Shown here piece after piece: positions 22,676 through 29,555 of a DNA stretch of 44,701 bases. Where the stretch lies: IMG/VR virus record IMGVR_UViG_3300044710_000007, positions 1 through 44,701 of that record. One strand, given 5' to 3'. Below the pieces are notes generated by a model that was not told the DNA's origin, did not search any database, and saw only the letters and a list, made by a program, of their open reading frames with translations. A program made the translations under genes and the position numbers. Positions within the stretch are counted from its first letter, which is position 1. Each line of letters starts with the position of its first letter. The stretch is from a virus.

Positions 22676-23075
22676 TTGCGTGAAAGAATGCTGACGCTTG
22701 TATACGCCTGTATTCAGCCCATGCTGACGCTTGTATACGCTCGTATTCGGCCAGTGCTGACGCTTGTATACGCTCGTATTCTGCCCATGCTGGCGCCTGG
22801 ATGCGCCTGTATTCAGCCCATGCTGACGCTTGTATACGCTCGTATTCGGCCCATGCTGACGCTTGTATACGCTCGTATTCGGCCAGTGCTGACGCTTGTA
22901 TACGCTCGTATTCTGCCCATGCTGGCGCCTGGATGCGCCTGTATTCAGCCCATGCTGACGCTCTGGCACGCTCGTATTTGGCCCGTGCTGACGCTCTGGC
23001 ACGCTCGTATTTGGCCCATGCTGACGCTCTGGCACGCTCGTATTCGGCCCATACTGACGCTGATAAGAGATTTTT
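22550..23075. repeat. 33-bp coding tandem repeats (about 14 units)
   Basis: About fourteen units of 33 bp encode the 11-residue motif (S/P)A(W/L)AEY(E/R)RIQA. Within them a 132-bp (four-unit) block is duplicated almost exactly: sequence from about 22737 reappears about 132 bases on. Because the period is a multiple of three, several reading frames stay open on both strands, and these are artefacts. The homogeneity suggests recombination or slippage. Confidence 0.85.
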
Positions 23076-23222
23076 TGCAGCCCAGTCCCAGTCGAATAGC
23101 GCCGCGACAGCTAAGCACTTTTCGAGAGTTACCTCGCCACCATTACCAAAATGCTCCTTGAATAGTTCTACTTGTTCGAAGCAAGCGCCTTTAGCTCTGA
23201 GCATTCTCAGTGTGATTTTCAT
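22650..23222 (-). CDS. Hendecad-repeat phage protein (truncated frame)
   Basis: A 190-aa protein with GGAAGG before its ATG. Residues 1-52 are a conserved domain seen at the head of similar phage proteins, with CFEQVELFKEHFG, then VTLEKCLAVAALFDWDWAAKNLL. Eleven 11-residue repeats follow, first of the ARASAWAKYER type and then IQASAWAEYER. The frame ends with SAFFHATHQSVSMG, where the last eight residues are out of phase. The repeats continue in the +1 frame to 22526. The repeats are probably alpha-helical and may form an extended rod. Function unknown. Confidence 0.65.
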   Translation of the reverse strand: MKITLRMLRAKGACFEQVELFKEHFGNGGEVTLEKCLAVAALFDWDWAAKNLLSASVWAEYERARASAWAKYERARASARAKYERARASAWAEYRRIQAPAWAEYERIQASALAEYERIQASAWAEYERIQASAWAEYRRIQAPAWAEYERIQASALAEYERIQASAWAEYRRIQASAFFHATHQSVSMG

Positions 23223-23226
23223 TGTG

Positions 23227-23274
23227 TTACCTTCCTAGATAGGTTGCGAGTTCGATCAATGCGGCCAATGTCAT
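23227..23274 (-). CDS. 15-codon mini-ORF upstream of the repeat gene
   Basis: An ATG at 23274 with AGGAG about nine bases upstream opens a frame of 15 codons (MTLAALIELATYLGR). Its last codons contain the GGAAGG ribosome site of the repeat gene, four bases before that start. It may be a leader peptide that controls the repeat gene by translational coupling, or a chance frame. Confidence 0.3.
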   Translation of the reverse strand: MTLAALIELATYLGR

Positions 23275-23286
23275 GTCACGATACTC

Positions 23287-23529
23287 CTAATAGGTTACGT
23301 CTACAGTGTAGTTCGGAAAGTGGCCGGAAATGTGGACGTTGCCACCTCGGTCGCCCCAGGCGGAATAAATAAAACTTCTTACTTCACGGGCTTTAGCGCG
23401 CCAGCCGCGCACATCATACACGTACAATTGCGTGTCATGATACACAGTGACGTGACCTCGCTTCCCGTGGATATATTGCGCTTGACCAAAAGAGCCATCG
23501 CGGAAAGTACCGACGTGAATTCCTATCAT
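23287..23529 (-). CDS. Hypothetical beta-rich protein
   Basis: An 80-aa protein starting one base past the previous stop (TAACATG). It contains many aromatic and His residues in alternating strands (GHVTVYHDTQLYVYDVRGW, then FIYSAWGDRGGNVHI). No family is recognised. It is part of the early operon. Confidence 0.55.
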   Translation of the reverse strand: MIGIHVGTFRDGSFGQAQYIHGKRGHVTVYHDTQLYVYDVRGWRAKAREVRSFIYSAWGDRGGNVHISGHFPNYTVDVTY

Positions 23530-23530
23530 G

Positions 23531-23734
23531 TTATGCCACTCCTAGCCGTCGTGCGATACCATGCAACCACACAAGCGTAGCGTGGTCACGCTGATTTGCC
23601 ACGAGCCGCTCGCGATACACTGCGGCTACTGAACGTGGTGCCTGATGCAAGTATGAACTGCCGCGCATTGCTGCGGCAGGATCATATGTAGTTGCCGCGC
23701 TACGGCGCGGGCTTCCATCAACTAGCCTATTCAT
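23531..23734 (-). CDS. Hypothetical protein
   Basis: A 67-aa protein with AGGAG about nine bases before the ATG. The first 20 residues are basic and Ser/Arg-rich (NRLVDGSPRRSAATTYDP). The rest is a probable helical pair (SVAAVYRERLVANQRDHATL, then VWLHGIARRLG). No family recognised. Confidence 0.5.
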   Translation of the reverse strand: MNRLVDGSPRRSAATTYDPAAAMRGSSYLHQAPRSVAAVYRERLVANQRDHATLVWLHGIARRLGVA

Positions 23735-23746
23735 GGGCCATTTCTC

Positions 23747-23881
23747 CTATTTGAGAAGGTTGGCGAGTGACAGAGCATGTACCAGCCGGCGTGCCCATTC
23801 GGCCGCTTCCTGGTCCTTGCCGCACTGCTTGAACGCAATCGCCTTTGCGAGGCAACGCGCTGCTTCGATCCGATCAATCAT
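23747..23881 (-). CDS. Small helical protein
   Basis: A 44-aa frame with GAGG ahead of the ATG: MIDRIEAARCLAKAIAFKQC, then AAEWARRLVHALSLANLLK. It is amphipathic and helical, as in small phage early proteins. Position at the head of the packed run and a good ribosome site support it. Function unknown. Confidence 0.45.
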   Translation of the reverse strand: MIDRIEAARCLAKAIAFKQCGKDQEAAEWARRLVHALSLANLLK

Positions 23882-24299
23882 GGCTTTCGCCTCTTTGGTT
23901 CGTGCTGAATATGGCCTGGCGCAGTGGGCTTGTCATTGCCGCTCGATTAAATCCGCATTACGCTTTTGTTATCATCAGTCGCAATCGCAGCACTTGAGAA
24001 TCATAAGCTACTATATGATATCGTGGCTTAAGAGTCTCATTCTCACCTGGTGGATTGGCCGACTAGTCTGCACTTCACACTAGTCTGCACTTCACACTAG
24101 TGTGCGTCGCAGTCGCATGTAACTGGCGCTCGCAACTAGGCATTGCTGCGACTCATGTGCATCTAAGTTTCAAAACGTTCCCTGTGCTGCGCAATAAAGA
24201 CCGGGGTGGGCGGCTGGGGAGGGTCGCGCGCGCGAGCGGGCGCAAGGCGGTCGGCCACAGGCTGTTTTTCGCGGAATTGCTAGAAATCTCATGCTAACA
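23882..24299. other. 418-bp intergenic region, candidate origin or regulatory region
   Basis: The largest gap in the window. It contains an AT-rich stretch around 23995-24025, a 17-bp direct repeat (24062-24095), a TGCGACTCA word at 24147-24155 and a very GC-rich stretch around 24205-24260. The only frames across it are a 40-65-aa pair lacking convincing composition. On the - strand TATGAT occurs near 24000 and TATAGT near 24010, possible -10 elements for the genes below, but no matching -35 is clear. Confidence 0.4.
24062..24105. repeat. 17-bp direct repeats with ACTAGT (iteron-like)
   Basis: Two exact copies of ACTAGTCTGCACTTCAC lie at 24062-24078 and 24079-24095, followed by a partial third (ACTAGTGTG, 24096-24104). 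The spacing of 17 bp is about 1.6 helical turns. They lie next to an AT-rich segment, as replication iterons or regulator-binding repeats do. No function is shown. Confidence 0.7.
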
Positions 24300-24722
24300 T
24301 TAGCTCTCAACTGGCACCTCGATTGAGCCATAGTAGTACTGCCAAGTCTTCGGATACGCCTTCTTGCAAGCCGCTTCATTGCGGTCTTGATCGCACCAGG
24401 CGCCGAGTTCGGCCTCGGTAGGGGCTCTCCACTCCACGGCCATGCGAGGAGAACCATCTTTGTTCTTGAATGACACCGGCCGCGTCGAGGGATGCGAGTA
24501 TGGGCCTAGTGGACCCTCCCGAAGGGCGTGCAGCTTGCCCACGAAGGCCGTAGAGAGCTTCCTGTCGAGGTTTGGCTGGAACCCTAGCTGCCGGCACAGC
24601 TCCGTCACTGTGAAGAGTTCTCCGGAGCGCCCGTCGAGGAAAGCCCGTACTGCCTTGGAGATCGGTTCCTGCCACATGTCCGACCACTTAGACATGGCCG
24701 CATATTCCTGTAGTGAAGTCAT
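24300..24722 (-). CDS. First leftward early protein, hypothetical
   Basis: A 140-aa protein; start at 24722 has AAGGA nearby, and an earlier start 9 bases upstream is possible. It has an N-terminal helical part (SLQEYAAMSKWSDMWQEPISK), then AFLDGRSGELFTVTELCRQL, which resembles a winged-helix-like element, and a C-terminal WRAPTEAELGAWCDQD. It is the first gene after the divergent promoter region, where host-takeover or regulatory proteins usually lie. No family is recognised. Confidence 0.6.
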   Translation of the reverse strand: MTSLQEYAAMSKWSDMWQEPISKAVRAFLDGRSGELFTVTELCRQLGFQPNLDRKLSTAFVGKLHALREGPLGPYSHPSTRPVSFKNKDGSPRMAVEWRAPTEAELGAWCDQDRNEAACKKAYPKTWQYYYGSIEVPVES

Positions 24723-24742
24723 TGTTAACATCCTTTCATTGG

Positions 24743-24842
24743 CGGGTGACTGACACTACCCATCATAGGCTTATACTATCTATGTATGTGTCGTAAGACA
24801 CACATACAATAGTATAGCCTAGATAGGGTCTAGTGTCACCCG
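24743..24842. promoter_or_regulatory. Large palindrome with two face-to-face promoters
   Basis: An imperfect ~100-bp palindrome lies between the early and late arms. The outer stem pairs CGGG..TGACACTA with TAGTGTCA..CCCG, the middle pairs AGGC with GCCT and TATACTAT with ATAGTATA, and the inner stem pairs GTATGTGTC with GACACACATAC around GTAA at 24793-24796. The rightward promoter would use CTGACA (24750-24755), 16 bp, TATACT (24772-24777). The leftward promoter would use GTGACA (complement of 24834-24839), 17 bp, TATACT (complement of 24811-24816). The two -10 boxes pair with each other. The start sites would cross. It could also be an operator or an origin. Confidence 0.65.
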
Positions 24843-24966
24843 GAGGTTTGAGGTAGTATGCAAGTATAGGAAAGTCAAGCCCCCTTAGCATCCATATTAT
24901 CAAAACCCAGTGGCCCCAGTCAGGTTAGGGGTTGACTTCCGGCCTTTTGTACCTAACTGAAGCACT

Positions 24967-25527
24967 ATGGCAGGCAATCCACTCATAGAAATTCCGTCCG
25001 AGAAGTACCTCGGGCCGAAGATGTTGGCACTCTCCCCCCGGCACCGGGCGTTCGTTATCGGGCTCCTGATGAACCGCGGGAACCAGACTCGCGCCGCTGC
25101 GCTCGCCGGGTACAGTACCGCAAGCTCCCAAGGGCTTCGTGTCGTAGCGCACCGCGTCGCGCACCGCGAAGATGTACAGGAAGCGATCCAGGAGGAAGCC
25201 AAGCGCCGGATCAATGCCACCGCCATTATGGCTACGGAACGAATTGTGGAGGCTCTCGATGATGGCGACCCCCGCATTCGACTCAAGGCCGCGAAGCAGA
25301 TACTTGATAGCACCGGGCTTGGTGCAGTCTTCAAGCACGAACACCACGTCGAGGTAGAAAGCAAGACCACCCGCGAGCTGCTGGACTTCATCAAGGGTGC
25401 TGCTCGCGAACAGGGCCTCGACCCGAAGAAATTACTTGGCAGCGCTGGCGTCCCGCAGGACGTGATTGATGCCGAGTTCGAGGAAGTCGTATCGTCCACC
25501 GAAGGCATCGAAGACCTGCTCGGGTAA
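24967..25527 (+). CDS. terS: Terminase small subunit
   Basis: A 186-aa protein. LSPRHRAFVIGLLMNRGNQTRAAALAGYS (~25-55) is a helix-turn-helix typical of phage TerS DNA binding, then AHREDVQEAIQEEAKRR and a coiled-coil-like stretch DGDPRIRLKAAKQILDSTGL for oligomerisation. The acidic C-terminus (EEVVSSTEGIEDLLG) would bind TerL. It overlaps terL by one base (TAATG). It is the first rightward late gene; a CAGGTTAGG / CCTAACTG dyad lies just upstream. The start has no strong ribosome site. Confidence 0.8.
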   Translation: MAGNPLIEIPSEKYLGPKMLALSPRHRAFVIGLLMNRGNQTRAAALAGYSTASSQGLRVVAHRVAHREDVQEAIQEEAKRRINATAIMATERIVEALDDGDPRIRLKAAKQILDSTGLGAVFKHEHHVEVESKTTRELLDFIKGAAREQGLDPKKLLGSAGVPQDVIDAEFEEVVSSTEGIEDLLG

Positions 25528-26969
25528 TGACTGACGTTGACTCACGCATAGCCAAGGTCGCTGCCGCTCTCAAGGAAATCGAGAAGCGGAAGAAGTACCG
25601 CAAGTTCGAGTTCTTTCAGCCTTACCAGAAGCAGATCGAGTTCTTCGATCTAGGCAATGCCAAGCGCGAACGCCTGCTCATGGCCGGCAATCAGCTCGGG
25701 AAGACCGAAGGAGGAAGCTATGAGGCGACTGTCCATCTCACAGGAGAATATCCTGATTGGTGGCTCGGAAGACGCTTTGAGCCACCTGTTAAGGGCTGGG
25801 CGGCTGGAATTACCGGATTGTCTACCCGTGATATTGTTCAAAAGAAACTCTTCGGAGAGCCTGGACTTGAAAGTTTGCTGGGCACCGGAATGCTTCCGAA
25901 AGACCGAATTAAAGATCACAGCCTCGCACGAGGTGTTACCGATCTTTTCGACAAAATAATCATCAAGCACGTCAGCGGCGCCGACTCGGTGCTCATGTTG
26001 AAGTCTTATGAACAAGGACGGGAGAAGTGGCAAGGTGACACAATCGACTTCCTCTGGTGCGACGAAGAACCCCCTCCAGACATTTACAACGAAGGTCTTG
26101 CTCGACTTTCGGGTAGGGGTATGGCATATATTACCTTCACGCCCCTTAAGGGCAAGTCGGAAGTCGTCCTCTCGTTCACTGACGAGGACCATCCCGACAA
26201 AGGCTACGTGACGATGACGATTGATGACGTGACGCATTTCTCCGAGGAGGAGAAGGAGAAGCGTGTCGCGTCATATAAGCCTTACGAGCGCGAAGCCCGC
26301 CGCAACGGCATACCGATGATGGGAGAAGGCCGGGTGTTTGAAATCCCAGAGGAGATGATTAAGGAAGCACCAATCGAGTTCGTGCCGCGCGACTGGCTAT
26401 GGCTCTGGTCGCTCGACTTCGGCATTGGCGGCAAAGACCTCAATCACGCTTTCGCGGCGACCCTTCTCCTCTGGGACCGGGATGCGGACGTGATCCACGT
26501 CAAGCACGCGATAAAGATGGCAGGTGCGACGCCGTTGGAGCACGCCCAGGCCATGAAGCCATTTGGCTACATTCCCGTGGCTTGGCCGCAAGACGGACAC
26601 CAGCGCGACACCGGAAGCCTTCAGCCAATGGCCCAGATTTACAAGAAGCACGGCTTGCGGATGCTCCCCGAGCACGCCAAGTTTCAGGATGGGTCCAACT
26701 CGACTGAAGCCGGCATTACCCAGATGGAAGAGCGCTTCCGCTCGGGGCGCCTCAAGGTCGCTGCCCACCTGTCCGACTGGTTCAAGGAGTACCGCGACTA
26801 CCACCGCGACAACGGCCTCCTTGTAAAACGCCGCGACGACCTTATGTCAGCTACCAGAGTTGGCGTCATGGCAATCCGCTTTGCGAAGCCTATGGAGATG
26901 GGGACCAACAGCCGCAAGGCCCGGCAGGGCCAGATCGCGCCCGGTACTGACTTCGATATATTTTCGTGA
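25527..26969 (+). CDS. terL: Terminase large subunit
   Basis: A 480-aa packaging motor. LLMAGNQLGKTEGG at ~51-64 holds the Walker A (AGNQLGKT). TIDFLWCDEEPPPD at ~172-185 is Walker B with the catalytic Glu. YITFTPLKGKS is the coupling motif (motif C). The nuclease domain starts at WLWSLDFGIGGKDLNHAF (Asp ~295), with WPQDGHQRDTG and KRRDDLMSATRVG supplying further acidic residues of the RNase H-like fold. It cuts and pumps DNA into proheads via the portal at 27762. Confidence 0.93.
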   Translation: MTDVDSRIAKVAAALKEIEKRKKYRKFEFFQPYQKQIEFFDLGNAKRERLLMAGNQLGKTEGGSYEATVHLTGEYPDWWLGRRFEPPVKGWAAGITGLSTRDIVQKKLFGEPGLESLLGTGMLPKDRIKDHSLARGVTDLFDKIIIKHVSGADSVLMLKSYEQGREKWQGDTIDFLWCDEEPPPDIYNEGLARLSGRGMAYITFTPLKGKSEVVLSFTDEDHPDKGYVTMTIDDVTHFSEEEKEKRVASYKPYEREARRNGIPMMGEGRVFEIPEEMIKEAPIEFVPRDWLWLWSLDFGIGGKDLNHAFAATLLLWDRDADVIHVKHAIKMAGATPLEHAQAMKPFGYIPVAWPQDGHQRDTGSLQPMAQIYKKHGLRMLPEHAKFQDGSNSTEAGITQMEERFRSGRLKVAAHLSDWFKEYRDYHRDNGLLVKRRDDLMSATRVGVMAIRFAKPMEMGTNSRKARQGQIAPGTDFDIFS

Positions 26970-27013
26970 GAACCGAGTGCAGCGGCTCTGCACACAGCAG
27001 AAGGAGTAGTATT

Positions 27014-27238
27014 ATGTTGACAATTCTTCACAAAGAAAAGAGCGGGCATCAAAGCCTACAAAGTGCAAAATCTGTTTCCTTTAATCCAGGCAGTACAGAT
27101 ACCGAGACTTCGGTAGATGCTTTCGGATGTTCTGGTGAAGGTGGAGCAGTCGTGAATGGATATTGCCGCTACGGAAATGGCAGCATCTACGTGATGAATG
27201 ACACCGGAGCGACTGTGGCAGTTTACGATTTGGATTAA
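27014..27238 (+). CDS. Small hypothetical protein after terminase
   Basis: A 74-aa protein; the ATG at 27014 has AGGAG seven bases upstream, so it is preferred to an earlier GTG/CGA-region start. The sequence is Ser/Gly-rich with CSGEGGAVVNGYCRYGNGS and ends in strands (IYVMNDTGATVAVYDLD). It is AT-richer than terL. No family recognised; it may be a small decoration-type or regulatory protein. Confidence 0.5.
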   Translation: MLTILHKEKSGHQSLQSAKSVSFNPGSTDTETSVDAFGCSGEGGAVVNGYCRYGNGSIYVMNDTGATVAVYDLD

Positions 27239-27246
27239 GAATTGCC

Positions 27247-27340
27247 AGGCAGGTTTCTTGGTCAGGGGAGATACGGGTTCGAGTCCCGTTGCGGCAAAAG
27301 CGTAAGCCGTATCGTCTAATAGCTAGGATTACCCCGCCTC
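27247..27340 (+). other. tRNA-like element in permuted order (3' half upstream of 5' half)
   Basis: A T-arm with a perfect 5-bp stem (ACGGG / CCCGT, loop TTCGAGT, 27273-27289) is followed by TGCGGCA (27290-27296). About 8 bases later AGCCGTA (27305-27311) pairs with it at 6 of 7 positions (one G-T). A tRNA-type D-arm follows (TCGTCTAATAGCTAGGAT, 27312-27329; GTCT pairs with GGAT). CCCC (27332-27335) can pair with GGGG (27265-27268) as an anticodon stem. No clean anticodon loop with U33 is seen, so function is unproven. It may be a relic. Confidence 0.45.
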
Positions 27341-27370
27341 CTTGACATTGCGACTCATTCGCATTAAGTA
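27341..27370 (+). promoter_or_regulatory. Promoter-like repeat with Fur-box-like palindrome, copy 1
   Basis: The first of two exact 30-bp copies (other at 32083-32112). TTGACA (27342-27347) is a consensus -35; 17 bp later TAAGTA is a weak -10. Between them TGCGACTCATTCGCA is a palindrome (TGCGA/TCGCA), of the form seen in proteobacterial Fur-type boxes. It lies 37 bp before the first head gene. The sharing of the copy with the capsid promoter supports a late-promoter role. Regulation by a host iron regulator is inferred only from likeness. Confidence 0.6.
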
Positions 27371-27406
27371 AGGCCCATCTGCGACTCAACGTCCACGAGG
27401 GCCTGA

Positions 27407-27598
27407 ATGGCTGCATCCTCCAAGAACGACATGATCTCGCCCGCCGCGTCAGCGCTCGGGCTCGGAGATCAACTGCACCAGCAGCTCGAAGACAACCTTG
27501 ACGACGAGAAGAAAAAGAAGTTAATGGCGGCAACGCAGGGCGGCTACATGGACATGGGGTCGCCGGCCGCAATGTCTCTTTTCGGGCAGACCCGATGA
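27407..27598 (+). CDS. Small head-region protein
   Basis: A 63-aa protein with a weak ribosome site (GAGGG). The sequence is helical with DQLHQQLEDNLDDEKKKKLM. It starts the block led by the promoter-like repeat and is coupled by ATGA to the next small membrane protein. Similar small proteins precede portal genes in podoviruses. Function unknown. Confidence 0.6.
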   Translation: MAASSKNDMISPAASALGLGDQLHQQLEDNLDDEKKKKLMAATQGGYMDMGSPAAMSLFGQTR

Positions 27599-27765
27599 AA
27601 CCTATTGCCTACATCAAATCAGATATCGCTCGCCGCACTGCAATAATTGGGCTAGCTCCTATCGTCTTTATTGTGGCAATAGTGTGTGGAGGTTTTTTAG
27701 GTGCAAAAGAATGGTCTGAAGATGCCTGGTCTTCAGCGCGGTCTGCATGGCACGGTAAGTTATGA
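27595..27765 (+). CDS. Small single-pass membrane protein before portal
   Basis: A 56-aa protein with ATGA overlaps on both sides (27595 and 27762), which supports it strongly although it is short. After a basic N-terminus (MKPIAYIKSDIARRT) comes a membrane segment (AIIGLAPIVFIVAIVCGGFL), then an acidic/aromatic tail (KEWSEDAWSS). It could help lysis, or act in the membrane. Not a recognised family. Confidence 0.6.
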   Translation: MKPIAYIKSDIARRTAIIGLAPIVFIVAIVCGGFLGAKEWSEDAWSSARSAWHGKL

Positions 27766-29555
27766 CAGCACTCGCAGGTGTCGGCACTGTTGAGGCCCCG
27801 GCAGTAGTCGGGGCTTCGTCGCGTCGTGGCATGGACGCATCCCTCCAGTCGCAGGAGGACACCGACACTGTTGCGAAGGTGATGCAGCTCTTCGAGCAGA
27901 TTAACGCCTATCGCGTCTCATTCGCAAGTATGTGGGAGGAAACGGCCGAGGTAATCGCGCCCAACCAGAGGAACACGTTCTATAAATGGAACTACAACTG
28001 GCCCGGCATGAAGAAGACCGACCGGCAGATAGATGCGTCCGGTATGCTTGCGCTCTCGCGGTTTGCAGCGATAGTGGACTCATTGATAACCCCGAGGAAC
28101 ATGACGTGGCATACGCTCGCTGCGTCGAACGACTCCGTGCAGAAATCGCGCCGGGTCAAGCTCTGGATGGAGAAGGCTACCCGTGCTTTGTTCAAGGCAC
28201 GGTATGCGCCGACAGCGAACTTCCCCTCACAGAATAATCAAAACTTCGAGAGTCTTGGTGCTTTCGGCAACATGGCCATGTTCACCGATCAGCTCGTGGA
28301 CGCTTGGGGTCGGCCGATCCGTGGGCTTCGCTACAAGGCAATGCCCATTGGCGAAGTGTTTATCCGTGAGAACCACCAAGGTCAGATAGATGCGATTGTG
28401 CGCGCGTGGCGCATGACAGGCAAACAAGCCGTAGCGAAGTGGGGCGAACGCGCTCCCGTCGAGCTATGGGAAGCGATGGAGAAACAAAGTGAAGCTGTTT
28501 TCGACTTTTTTCACGCCATCATCCCGAATGACCAATACGATCCGCTACGCTTGGACGAGCGTGGAAAACGATATGCTAGTTATTACGTTTCAGTTACAGG
28601 GCGCGTCCTCCTACAAAAAGGAGGTTATCGCACCTTTCCAGTCGCTTTCTCGCGATACGCTCAGGCGCCTGGAGAAGTATATGGCCGAGGCCCTGCCACA
28701 AACGTATTACCTGGGCTGAAGACACTCAACGCGCAAAAGACCACGTTCCTGAAAGCGGGCCACCGCGCGGCTGATCCGATCTACTTAATGTTCGATGATA
28801 TCATGGAGTTCAACGCGCGGCCCGGCGCAATGAACGTGGGTGGTGTCAATGAGCAAGGACAGGCGCTCGTACACGCGCTGGAGCCCGGCAATATCCAGAT
28901 CACTAAGGAGATGATGGACGAGGAGAGGTCGCTTATCAACGACACATTCCTCGTGTCTCTGTTCCAAATCCTCATGGAGACGCCGGAAATGACGGCGACC
29001 GAGGTGATCGAACGTATCAATGAGAAGGGCATTCTGCTGGCGCCCACAGTCGGCCGGCAGCAGTCCGAGTACCTTGGGCCGATGATTGAGCGCGAGCTGG
29101 ATTTGCTTGTGGACATGCGGATGCTCGACCCGTTCCCTCCTGAGCTTATCGAAGCACGCGGCGAATACGAAGTGGTCTACACGTCTCCCCTGTCACGATC
29201 ACAAAGGGCGCAGGAAGCTGCGGGCTTTATGAGGACAGTGGAGACAGCACTCTCGGTGTCGAGCCAGATGCAAGACCCCTCGATCCTCGACCCGTTCAAT
29301 TTTGACGAAGCGCTGCCAGCTATCGCGGAAATCCAGAGCGTCCCGCCGAGCTGGATGAACTCGGAACAACAGATTGCTGCCAAGCGGCAGGCACGCGCGA
29401 AGGCGCAGGCACAGCAGCAGCAGATACAGGCATTGCCGGCTCAAGCTGCGATGCTCAAGGCGCAAGCTACCGTGAGTAAGGCCAATGGTCAACCGACACC
29501 AGCACAAGTAGCCGGACCTGCGGGGCCACAATCAGGTGGAGGTGTAAGTGGCTGA
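27762..29555 (+). CDS. Portal (head-tail connector) protein
   Basis: A 597-aa protein of the T7 gp8-like podovirus portal family. The core has FYKWNYNWPGMKK then IDASGMLALSRFAAIVDSLITPRNMTWHTL, a family signature. The family's length is usually 500-560. A long C-terminal Gln/Ala-rich tail (KAQAQQQQIQALPAQAAML, ~545-575) extends into the DNA-channel or barrel region. Twelve subunits form the packaging vertex with terminase and later the tail. Next genes are Bbp19-like and scaffold, as expected. Confidence 0.9.
   Translation: MTALAGVGTVEAPAVVGASSRRGMDASLQSQEDTDTVAKVMQLFEQINAYRVSFASMWEETAEVIAPNQRNTFYKWNYNWPGMKKTDRQIDASGMLALSRFAAIVDSLITPRNMTWHTLAASNDSVQKSRRVKLWMEKATRALFKARYAPTANFPSQNNQNFESLGAFGNMAMFTDQLVDAWGRPIRGLRYKAMPIGEVFIRENHQGQIDAIVRAWRMTGKQAVAKWGERAPVELWEAMEKQSEAVFDFFHAIIPNDQYDPLRLDERGKRYASYYVSVTGRVLLQKGGYRTFPVAFSRYAQAPGEVYGRGPATNVLPGLKTLNAQKTTFLKAGHRAADPIYLMFDDIMEFNARPGAMNVGGVNEQGQALVHALEPGNIQITKEMMDEERSLINDTFLVSLFQILMETPEMTATEVIERINEKGILLAPTVGRQQSEYLGPMIERELDLLVDMRMLDPFPPELIEARGEYEVVYTSPLSRSQRAQEAAGFMRTVETALSVSSQMQDPSILDPFNFDEALPAIAEIQSVPPSWMNSEQQIAAKRQARAKAQAQQQQIQALPAQAAMLKAQATVSKANGQPTPAQVAGPAGPQSGGGVSG

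Noticed and set aside
22526-23035. Long alternative frame across the 33-bp repeats on the - strand (KRQHGLNTG-type)
   Set aside because: Its upstream part is an out-of-frame reading of the coding repeats; only its last 150 bases continue the repeat protein in phase.
22550-23075. CRISPR array
   Set aside because: Repeats are contiguous and coding, with no unique spacers and no cas genes.
22676-23161. 161-codon + strand frame across the repeat block
   Set aside because: Open only because the 33-bp period is a multiple of three; no ribosome site and the opposite strand has the conserved N-terminal domain.
24170-24457. 95-codon - strand frame in the intergenic gap
   Set aside because: Arg/Pro-rich composition from GC-rich DNA and overlap with the first early gene in another frame; looks like a shadow.
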